Shown here: piece by piece, positions 1 to 8,269 of the stretch
How the letters are laid out: each line of letters opens with the position of its first letter
How positions within the stretch are numbered: the stretch's first letter is position 1
DNA from: Bimuria novae-zelandiae CBS 107.79
Lineage: Eukaryota > Ascomycota > Dothideomycetes > Pleosporales > Didymosphaeriaceae
Assembly (NCBI GenBank): GCA_010015655.1
Contig: ML976674.1
Coordinates: forward strand, 827,028 to 891,027
Length of the DNA: 64,000 nt
Direction of reading: 5' to 3'
The notes under the pieces: model-generated
Database searches by the model: none
The model's input: the letters and a program-made list of their open reading frames with translations, nothing else
What the model was told of the DNA's origin: nothing
Made by a program: the position numbers and the translations under genes

Positions 1-1249
1 CTACGCAAGTAGGTACTATAAATAAATAAACTTAGTTCTTAAAATTAAGTAGGATACCTAGTTAGTTATAACTTATTAAATATTTACTAAATCTAGATGC
101 CTAAGGCGAGAAATCAAGCTTATAAAAGTAAAGTAATTTATATAAAATACGTTACTTTTAGAGAAAATCCTTTCTATTAACTATATAATAAAATAGATCC
201 TTGCTTATAAGGCTTTAAGCTAGAGTAATTTATCTTAAGTATTAACTACCTTTATTACGCAGCCAAGGTAGCTCTAAAAAGGATTTATTAAAAGATAAGT
301 TTATGTTAGATCTAGACTAGTGTAGCCAGACTACTACTATTATAGAACGAACCTAATCGACGCAAAGAAGAATAATAACCCTATACTATATTATTAGTAG
401 CTTCTAATACTAAGTTAAATATAGACTATTAAGGTTTATAGTAGCTTATAAGGCTTAGTCTATAATAATAACTTACTACGTTTATTATTAGCCATATTAG
501 CTAGCCTACCTCTAATATTTATATTCTTAAGAAAGCGTAAGCACTAAATATTATATTTTATTTTATAAATAGACTTAAACTAAGTAGAGTATTACGAACT
601 AATTAATAGTAACTTTTATTAGTTTTATATACTACTTAAAGGGTTAATAAGAGTTAGAAAGCAACTTTATACGAGTAGCAGCTTTTTTATTAATATATAC
701 TAGTTAGTATACGTAGTAGCCTTAGCTATAGTATTAAAAACCTAATTTTACTATACTAAGCTACCTCCTGAGTCGCATCTATATAGAGATATAATAAAGA
801 TACTATTCCTATATAAGAAAGGTTTTCTCTAGTCTATGTAATAGGAGATTAATAATATAAAATAAAAAGACACGTACGAGAGGATTACCTAGTAAGAGTT
901 AAGTTTATAAACCTAAAAAGTCCTCTTATTAATATAGGTCTTTAAGTTTAAGCCTAATAATTAAGGCTACCTTATGAAATATAAAGCTATATCTATATAT
1001 AAGGCAATTTACAGACTACTATTAAGGATACCTACGTAGCTACTTTAGTAGTTTAAATATTCTAAGCTCTAGTCACTATAGCTACTTATTTTAATATAGA
1101 GATCTATTATTATAATGCTAATAACATATTTATAAACGCTTAGCTTATAATACTAGTTTACTATTACTTACTAAAAGAATTTTCTAATTCTAATCATCTA
1201 TAAAGATTATATTAAGCTCTATACGACCTAAAGACCTTATTACTACTTA
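1..1249 (+). mobile_element. RIP-degraded Ty1/copia pol fragment
   Basis: This TpA-rich stretch has stops in every frame, but on the plus strand a copia reverse transcriptase can be followed through the stops at about 960-1240. The recognisable order is LVIQGNLQTTIKDTYVATL, then a FNIEI/NANNIFINAQL stretch, then the YYYLLKEFSNSNHLQRLYQ and ALYDLK region. These match the Ty1/copia RT core, where family members read DTYAATLA, DAVNAF and ALYGLK. The element is cut at the left window edge and ends abruptly near 1249 against an unrelated TIR fragment, so no LTR belonging to it is visible. It is inactive. The family call is good; the exact subfamily is not known. Confidence 0.75.
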
Positions 1250-1307
1250 GGGTCATGGCAGAGTAATCAGCTTGCTTGACTGATTAGCTCGCTATGCATG
1301 TACGTTA
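1250..1307. repeat. Orphan terminal inverted repeat of a pogo-type element
   Basis: The last about 20 bases (1288-1307, ending GCATGTACGTTA) are the same as the right end of the 1862-bp pogo element at 19307-19326, including the TA target dinucleotide. The inner part (1250-1287) differs but also ends on GGGTC, as that TIR does. No transposase of this element lies next to it: copia RT sequence abuts directly. It is therefore a single end left by deletion or recombination, or the end of a related but different element. Confidence 0.5.
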
Positions 1308-1677
1308 ACTAGTTTTACTGTATATAAATTTTACTTAGTAACTTTACTTTTATAACCGCGCTTTACGATACCATGAATTGTTTAAGTAGTTATAGAAAAG
1401 TGTCCTTTTTTAGAAGTTATTTACCGCTGCTTTTAGCGGCGTTTCTACTTCGCTTAGCTCCTAAAGGCTCGTTACTTTAAGAATAATCCTAGATACTTAA
1501 ATAGTGCCTAGATAGAGATTGTTAGCGCATAGCGCGTTAATCACCTACACCATACTAGGCTTACTTTCCCTTATTACTATACTTAAGAGTAAGCGCCGCC
1601 GTAAGCGACGCTGTTAGACTAATATTAAATATAATAACTCTTTACTTTCTGCTCCGCACGCATCTGTTAGACTAATC
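1308..1677. other. RIP-affected intergenic/repeat sequence, no gene
   Basis: TpA-rich sequence with a few GC-rich patches (GCGCCGCCGTAAGCGACGC near 1592). No reading frame, TIR or LTR could be assigned. It is probably part of an unidentified repeat. Confidence 0.4.
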
Positions 1678-2352
1678 TGTTAAGCCCTTTGGGGTAGCTG
1701 GTCCTAAAGGGTTTAGGTTGGTTCTCGGACAAGAGTATTAGTGATATAGGTAAGGGGTATTAATAACTTACGCGTATTAATAGGGCGTTAGTATTAAAGT
1801 ATATATAGTATAATTAAATTAATAAAAGAGTCTAAGTCGAATCTAAATAATAGATTAGTAAATAGGTTAAATATAATAGTAGAAGGTTACCATCGCGTTC
1901 CTATATATATAACTCGTCCTAAGAATCCTAATAATCCTAAGAGTCCCAGGAGTCCTAAAGTCTTATATACTAAGATACTTCTAAGACGTCCGATATTTCT
2001 AAGACGCGTAACTAATTACGTAATTTATAGCTAAGTTAAGAATTTTAGCTAGTTATATAAATAAGTACCTATACCCCGCCCTGCGTTATATTAGATTTTA
2101 ATAAAGCTTAATATTAACTCCCCTCTCTAAACTTAATATCTTTATAAGTTAACTACCTATAAAGCCGCTTTCTTAATCCGCCTAATACTATTATTTATAA
2201 GCTAATTATCTTAATTAAAATTATATATTTACTATAGTTACCTATTTAAACTACGCTAAAAAGCAACTGCTTTATTAACTATTATTATTACACTTAAAGT
2301 ATATAAATTATGTTTAGTATAGTAATTAGAAGTATAAGCCGGAGGAGATTCT
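1678..2352 (+). mobile_element. RIP-mutated LTR (1678-2113) plus 5' leader remnant
   Basis: The LTR begins TGTTAAGCCC and aligns along its full length with the clean solo LTR at 16872-17306 and with the reverse-strand copy at 54217-54652, at 436, 435 and 436 bp. Most differences from the clean copy are C-to-T or G-to-A, as RIP predicts. It is followed by about 240 bp (2114-2352) that also follow the LTR at the 54217 copy, so this is LTR plus internal leader and not a solo LTR. The internal part stops at about 2352, where ordinary sequence begins. Confidence 0.75.
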
Positions 2353-3036
2353 CTGCACTGTTCCAGGATAATTCCGCCCTTAGAAGTGGAGTTTCTCTTT
2401 TGTTTTCATCAACGCCGAAAAGCGGAGCTTTTTGCACTCTTCGTACTCTTGATATAGTGATACTCTACGCTCATAGTGTCCGCGGGTCAAGAGCAGGCAC
2501 GTGATTTTGCTATCCGCAAAGAATATTTGCACAATACCCTTGTGACAAACCCAGGTTCAGCATTTGTGGATCCGCGCGTGTCCACACCCTTGTGTATACT
2601 GTTTCAGTGCGGCCCTTTTCGCCCGCTTCGAAATCTTCGTAGATCTGAGGCTTGGTGTCACGCGTCCAATGGTTGGTGGCCGGGGTAAGCCCGATCCCTA
2701 TCCGTTCGCTCCGGGATCCGCAAGGATTGGGACAAGGCTGCGTTTTTAATAAAGATAACTTGTGATAAGTAATGCAATACTCAGAAAATACAGGGCTGCG
2801 ATGGACCAGTTGACGAAAAGATTTATGGTACAGGTACTTTCGCACGTACACATGTGTATCAGGAGTGACAATATGTAAAAGGGTAGGTAGTAAGCAACCA
2901 AGTATAAAAAGTAGAGACAAAAGGTGTGTAGCACATGTGTATATAAACCATTGCGATTAACCGTTAGAACAATTCATAGGAAGATATCTTCAACCTACTT
3001 GAATCCTTTCATCAAATTCATCACTACCAAACCAGA
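2353..3036. other. Intergenic, normal base composition, no supported gene
   Basis: Composition returns to that of the gene islands. Short reading frames exist on both strands but show no domain, codon pattern or splice structure. The last 100 bases are presumably promoter and leader of the NmrA-like gene that starts at 3037. Confidence 0.4.
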
Positions 3037-4324
3037 ATGTCTTCGATCGTTGCTGTAGCTGGAGGAACCGGCATGCTTGGTCGTGCAATTCTCGACCAAA
3101 TTGTGGCCAGCAGAAAGTACCAAGTGTTTGTGCTCGGTCGTGAGGTAAGCTCCTGACCCTTCTGCATTGAGAAGCTCGGACTCACACTCATAATGTAGGC
3201 CAGCGATGCGAAATCGAAGGAACTGGGAGCGAAGATAATCGCTATCGACTACAGCAATGTATGTGAACCTAAGATGAGGCTGAAAAGTGATGATATGCAT
3301 GATCTACGAAGGGTGAGCGCTAAGGGCGTATATACCAGCAGTCAGGGGTCACCGCTCCTCCGGGAAGCTGCATACGCCAGCAATCAGGTGTCACCGCTTC
3401 TCCGAGAAGCTGCATATGCCAATGAAACATAACCAATGAAGGAAAACGAGCCATCTCCAGGCTGGCAGTCTCACCGGAAGCTTCACCCATCACAATGTAG
3501 ACTCCATCGTCAACATTCTCCAAGCGAACAAGATTGATACAGTTGTCTCGATCTGAGCTCAGCTCCTGGCGCGGATCCTGAAATGGCTCTTATCAAGGCT
3601 GCCGATAAGTCGTCAGCAACGAAGCGCTACATCCCCAGCCTATGGAGAATCAAGCATACACCGGAGTAAGTCAATCTGACTTCTACCATGGGAAGACGAC
3701 GTCTGACTCAATGCTTTCCTTAGAGCCGTGAAAATCTTTGGCCTTGCCGAGCAAAAGCTTGCATACCTGAATGCCCTTGAGAAGACGTCACTCGAGTACA
3801 CTGCCGTCATCAACGGCATGTTCACGGACTACTACGTTGAGCCCCACGTCAAGTCATACATCACAGGCATGACGCTCGCCGTCGATATGAAGCACAAAGC
3901 GGCCGCTATCCCCGGGTCCGGTAACGTTCCCGTTGTATTCACGTACAGCTTCGACATCGGCAACTTTATCGCTGCCCTTCTTTCCCAGTCATCCTGGGAG
4001 AAGGAATCATACATCATCGGTGACAAGATGACGTGGAATGAGTTCCTTGCCATCGCAGAGGAAGCCAGGGGTGCGAAATTCGACACCACCTACGATTCGC
4101 TGGACAAATTGAAGTCGTTCCAGGTCACCGAGCTCCCGGCCAACGCACCTGAGAACCCTTACTTTCCGAAACAAATGCTGCAGGCTATGTGCCCGGTCTT
4201 CGGCATTATTTTCGAAGAGGGCCATTTTGATTTCAAGCCTGAGAAGACCTTGAACGATCAGTTCCCAGAAATCAAGCCGAGGAAGGTGAAGGATTTGCTG
4301 GAGGAGGCATGGAAGGGCAAATAG
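3037..4324 (+). pseudogene. NmrA-like NAD(P)-binding oxidoreductase, broken by a solo LTR and a frameshift
   Basis: The N-terminus MSSIVAVAGGTGMLGRAIL carries the Rossmann GGTGMLG dinucleotide-binding motif, and the rest reads like fungal NmrA-like/isoflavone-reductase-like proteins (TLAVDMKHKAAAIPGSGNV, SSWEKESYIIGDKMTWNEF). Visible exons are 3037-3144, 3199-3261 continuing at 3500-3665, and 3724-4324, with introns 3145-3198 and 3666-3723. The coding exon is interrupted by a 233-bp element (3262-3494) with duplicated ATGTA. Removing it and one repeat restores the frame ...YSNVDSIVNIL. A second lesion follows: the frame meets TGA at 3554-3556, while downstream residues (SSAPGADPEMALIKAADKSS) continue in a frame shifted by one base. 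Such proteins are usually redox sensors or small-molecule reductases. With two independent breaks this copy is probably dead, unless unusual splicing bypasses the insert. Last exon and family call are secure. Confidence 0.8.
3262..3494. mobile_element. 233-bp solo-LTR-like insertion with ATGTA target duplication
   Basis: The element starts TGTGAACCTAAG and ends CCCATCACA, giving inverted TGTGA/TCACA termini, and is flanked by ATGTA at 3257-3261 and 3495-3499. Size, termini and 5-bp duplication fit a solo LTR or very small LTR-derived element. Inside are two imperfect direct repeats of about 40 bp, each containing AGCA(A/G)TCAG and GAAGCTGCATA. A sister copy in inverse orientation lies at 14441-14674. 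The first eight bases match the LTR of the copia element at 25537, but the bodies differ. Confidence 0.8.
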
Positions 4325-5112
4325 AGCGATGGAAACAGTTCCTCGGAGATATCAGTGGATTATGAGTGTTGCATTACCGTAGCGACGAGATAGAGCAATC
4401 AAAAATTGTTGAGTTGTGGATTTCGCATAGTGTGTGTACCCAGGTACGGTGGCACGCGTATATCGCAGCTGTCCCCGAAGATACCACAGTGCTCCAGTTG
4501 CAGACCACACTTCGGCGGGTTGTTTCGCACAAGAATACACAGCGCATTGAATAAAGGGGTTATTAGGGACAGTTGAAACCGTGGAAATGCGCGCGCAGAG
4601 CTTGAAAGCACCTGCTCTGGCTGTAGACAAAAGACCTAGGTTGTAGGAAGCGAATGGTGAAGAGCGACACTGAAGAGCGCGTCGTATGTGCAGTTTGATT
4701 CGATATGGCAGATATCACTTCTCATATGACCTGTGTACGTGAAAAGTTCGGTCGCTCACGTAAAGCTAAAGGCTGGTTATACGTAACTACGTTAACAGTT
4801 AAAGTTTAGTCTTTGTATTAACGTTATCTTTCCTAAGTCTAAATTCTAGCCCGTTATGTCCCAGTTCCACCTTTACGCGAGAGTCGGTCTACCTTAGGGT
4901 ATGTGGAAGAGGTTTTTAGCGAGATTCCCTCAGCCAATAAGTGAGCTTAAACCAAATTAGTCTAAGCACTTATGGGCTAACACTGGTGACGCTAGCGAAA
5001 ATTTCTCTCAACAGAAACTAAGTATCGAGAGTGCGCACGTTTGGCTTTGGCTACGTTTACAATATGTGTATATATATAGTAAAGGGCGAATGCATAATAT
5101 CAAGTGACGATA
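4325..5112. other. Intergenic, no gene; partly RIP-like near 4740-5000
   Basis: This covers the 3' flank of the NmrA-like pseudogene, then a mildly TpA-enriched stretch that may be an old repeat, then the 5' flank of the tRNA gene. No coding sequence is supported. Confidence 0.4.
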
Positions 5113-5215
5113 GGGCTTGTGGTTTAGTGGTATAATTTTCCCTTAGCATGTTCTCCTGTTATAAATCACGGGAGTATCGTGGGAAAGGTCCTGGGTTCGA
5201 TTCCCAGCAAGTCCA
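5113..5215 (+). tRNA. tRNA-Ala (anticodon AGC) with a 31-nt intron
   Basis: Acceptor GGGCTTG (5113-5119) pairs with CAAGTCC (5208-5214), allowing one G-U, with discriminator A at 5215. The T arm is CCTGG GTTCGAT TCCCAG-like, and the anticodon stem TTCCC/GGGAA encloses loop TTAGCAT with anticodon AGC at 5145-5147. An intron of 31 nt (5149-5179) sits after position 37, the canonical site, and contains a CTCCTG/CGGGAG hairpin. The mature product is 72 nt, without the added CCA. AGC is read as IGC after deamination and decodes GCU/GCC/GCA alanine. A 23-nt exact copy of its 5' half lies at 7916-7938. Confidence 0.93.
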
Positions 5216-5368
5216 TCTTTTTGCACTTTCGCATTCTCATAAACCCTCAATAACATTCGCTCCATGCCTGTCGTTTTTTTGCTTGCCAGATGTTTGGCGG
5301 GCATGCTTCACGCGCTTGTTTCACTCCGTAGCTGCACTGAATTTATATAATTTTTGAATGCCATTTAA

Positions 5369-7189
5369 CTACACGTCGCCAAAATCTTCTATTACTCTAC
5401 CACTAACTGGCCTCCTCTTAATTCTCGTTGCGTTCTTTGTTGCAAAATCCACTTCCACTTCTGCGGGCATTTCTTCGAATATCTCCCTATGCACGGAAGC
5501 TTCCGGGTGCCCCTTGCGCCTTTCCAGTTTTCTCTTCAGCGTTCTCCTGTCTTTCAGCACGAGGCCTTCGCCGCCGATGCCTGTTGTGCGTCGCGCGGCC
5601 TCCGTGAGCACGAAAGCGGCTCTCAGCGGACTCATCCGATACCCATCCCTCACCATCTTCGCCCGCAGCGCGTCCTGCCACACCAACCACATCGTCAGAC
5701 ACCACACCAAGTTAATAATGATGAGCACGCCCATCAGCGCAGACGAGAAGCCCCATTGATAACTTGGATTTGCGGTATCGGGAAGGCAGCGGGTGCTATC
5801 TATCAACTCCATGTAGTTTAGCGACTTGTTCTGAAAGCAATACTGGTTCGACGAGAAATCAAGGTCGTACATTGAGTATGTTTTGTTGTTCGGCAGCGTC
5901 ACCGGAAACGTGTCATTGCAATTGTACGTCTTCCATTGCATAGCGGGGTTATAGTTTGAGTCCTGGCCCCACGTCGAGTTGTAGAGCTTGCTGTTGTTTG
6001 GGAAGTTTAACTTGCAGTCTTCCAGCTTGTAGTTTGTTTCGTCCGCCCGGTACCCGTACGTGAGCGAGCTGTAGTAGTACTGCCAGTCGTTGTACGGCAG
6101 GACCGTTTTGTTGGGAAGCTGGCAGTCGCAGTACTTTTGCACGTCCATTTGGTGGTAGTACCAGTCGCGCAGCTCCGTGATGGTGTCGTCGCACAACGGC
6201 TCATCGAAGGGCTTCCCCTTCTGGCCGTAGACGACGTAGCTCAAATCGAGCTGGGAGGATGGGATGATGTTGTCGCCGCCGATGCTGACCCATGCGATTG
6301 ACGTTCCGTCGTAACCCGTCATCGCGCCCAGTAGCGGAGGGATACTCAGTACATAGAACGACGACAAGAGGAGGTATACGAACAGGAACCACGTGCGTTT
6401 ACTCCGATTACGAAACAGCTGCTTTGTTAAGACCCAAGACGAGCCGAGCCCGGCGCCTTCCAGGCTAATGCTCTTGAACGTTTCGAACGACACGGGATGG
6501 CGTTCAATCAGTCGAAGGAGCGCGTCGGTGAAGATGCGGTAGCAGATGGCCCATAGAATTCCCTGCACACCTCGCCCGATGATGATGTCGAATGCGACAT
6601 CAATGGTCTTCACGCGTGAAAAGCTGAATCTGCCGAATGTCAAGTCGAGGATGAACAGGGACTCGATCCCTTTGACAGTAGCGTTTTGCGGTACTCCTAG
6701 TGCGTCGCCACATCCGAGGGTCTTTGCTGCGAAGGCACCGTAGTAAAAAGCGTGTCTCGTCCCATCTCGCATCATCAGGCCATAGGCAACAAAAGGGACA
6801 ATGCCTAGAAGAAGGAGCAGGAGCCCCCAGAATTGTGATGCCTTCAGTGGATAATCCCTGATGGCCTGCCACGTGTGGTTCACGATAAAGTCCCAAGTTC
6901 TTCGCGTCGATGACGAGATAACAGGCGCCACATGTGTCGTCGTGGTATCTCTGATAGCGGGCCAGGTTCGTTTCTGCCAAAGATTCGATGTCGTGCGCAC
7001 AATCTTCTTCGGCGTTTCGTTGAACGCAGCGGTACGCGTCCAGGCCCTCGCAATGCGCACCACGATCCCGTCATCCTTCACATCTCTCTCCTCGTTCAAA
7101 AAGTCATTACTTCCATATCTTCGTACCGGCGAGTAGGGCGGTAGCACATCGTACGCGAGCGAGCGTTCACGTCCGTAAACATCGTCCAT
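5369..7189 (-). CDS. Fungal multi-pass membrane protein with N-glycosylated loop, unknown function
   Basis: This is a single-exon 606-residue protein not assigned to a characterised family. Hydrophobic segments lie at about 122-142 (FWGLLLLLLGIVPFVAYGLM), about 268-290 (TWFLFVYLLLSSFYVLSIPP) and about 485-507 (MGVLIIINLVWCLTMWLVW), with a weaker one near 205-225. Between the last two strong segments is a long Cys- and Tyr-rich region with at least six N-x-S/T sequons (NKT, NNS, NST, NDT, NKT, NKS) and many paired cysteines, as expected for an extracytoplasmic, disulfide-bonded domain. The N-terminal about 110 residues are polar and the C-terminal tail is basic, so both ends are probably cytosolic. 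The start at 7189 is the first ATG. Residues resemble an uncharacterised ascomycete membrane protein type; any function such as surface sensing would be a guess. Confidence 0.85.
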   Translation of the reverse strand: MDDVYGRERSLAYDVLPPYSPVRRYGSNDFLNEERDVKDDGIVVRIARAWTRTAAFNETPKKIVRTTSNLWQKRTWPAIRDTTTTHVAPVISSSTRRTWDFIVNHTWQAIRDYPLKASQFWGLLLLLLGIVPFVAYGLMMRDGTRHAFYYGAFAAKTLGCGDALGVPQNATVKGIESLFILDLTFGRFSFSRVKTIDVAFDIIIGRGVQGILWAICYRIFTDALLRLIERHPVSFETFKSISLEGAGLGSSWVLTKQLFRNRSKRTWFLFVYLLLSSFYVLSIPPLLGAMTGYDGTSIAWVSIGGDNIIPSSQLDLSYVVYGQKGKPFDEPLCDDTITELRDWYYHQMDVQKYCDCQLPNKTVLPYNDWQYYYSSLTYGYRADETNYKLEDCKLNFPNNSKLYNSTWGQDSNYNPAMQWKTYNCNDTFPVTLPNNKTYSMYDLDFSSNQYCFQNKSLNYMELIDSTRCLPDTANPSYQWGFSSALMGVLIIINLVWCLTMWLVWQDALRAKMVRDGYRMSPLRAAFVLTEAARRTTGIGGEGLVLKDRRTLKRKLERRKGHPEASVHREIFEEMPAEVEVDFATKNATRIKRRPVSGRVIEDFGDV

Positions 7190-8269
7190 CGCGCTCCATC
7201 ATACCAGAATGCGGGTCATAAAAGGGTGTCGAAGCGATGAAAAGCGCGCGACGTTCAGGAAATAACAAAACTTGTTGACTGTAAGCATCCATGACTCGAT
7301 TCACGACCAATAATTCCTGCTTGGCATCCTAGCGCGTTGCTGTTTGTTCCTTCGCGTATGTGGAAGGTCGGTAAGCGGAGCGTGCCAGCCTGGGAGACGA
7401 TCAACACTGCTGCGCCTCGCCGCGGAAGCATTTGGCGAACATGCACGATTACGAACTCGGGAAAAGGTTGGATACTGACGCGGGATAACCCCCTCAAAGA
7501 CGCGTGGTCAGGCGTGTGAAAGACGAACCAGCGGGCCCACCACACGTGGGATGAAACCGAAATGGCGGTGGGCAGCATGTTTTCAGAGGAGGACGCCGAT
7601 GCAGAGGTCGATAACGATGATAAAAGACACCTTATGTACCGTCATCTGCAGGTAGAGTCGAACAATTAACGAGCCTGCCTGTTGGGTTAAATCAAGTCGA
7701 ATGCCGGCATTTGACTTGATTGAACGCAAAGCTCTCTACTGATGGGTTTCCTGTAGGGTTGCACAATATGTTTTCGGAGCTCCCGAGGTCAATACCTAGT
7801 CAACATGAAAGAAAGGCGTCCGGACAGCCATTGCGACGGGATGCGAAATCGAAATATAGCGGACCAAAAAGGAAGCCGATATAGCGTACCTCATCTAAGG
7901 GAGGGTAGTACTGTAGGTATAATTTTCCCTTAGCATGTACGAGGAACCTGCCTGTTTGTTGGTACATTCATCATTGGTGCTAGCGCCATTTAGCCGACAA
8001 CGTGAAAATCAGCACACCTGGGCACCTACATGCCTGCGACATCGCCGCACCTCCAACGCAACAGCCGTTTATAGACAGCCCGGGAGTTGCATGATACATG
8101 TGCAGCGTAAAGCGAGCGGTACATGTCTTATCGTGTTGGTCGATCGAGCGCAAACGTAGTTAGTAATCGTGCTTTCACGCACAGCGTACCACTGCACAGT
8201 ACAAACCACATCACGACCTCACAACAGCTAGATTGTGAACAACTGGTATCTCGCCCTACATACATTGCC
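7190..8269. other. Intergenic between the membrane protein and VPS18, no gene
   Basis: It holds the upstream region of the membrane-protein gene (divergent from nothing on its right) and the 3' flank of VPS18. Apart from a tRNA-derived 23-mer at 7916-7938, only short unsupported frames are present. Confidence 0.5.
7916..7938 (+). repeat. 23-nt exact copy of the tRNA-Ala 5' half
   Basis: Positions 7916-7938 equal 5129-5151. The copied piece starts in the D loop, covers the anticodon and ends three bases inside the tRNA intron. Including intron bases shows it came from the gene or the precursor and not from mature tRNA. It has no acceptor stem or T arm and cannot be a tRNA gene. Confidence 0.8.

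Noticed and set aside
2510..2920. A 136-residue minus-strand frame with a hydrophobic start
   Set aside because: No recognisable family or splice context, and overlaps several other random frames at a repeat border.
7900..7990. A second tRNA-Ala gene
   Set aside because: Only 23 bases match; acceptor stem, T arm and the 3' half are absent.
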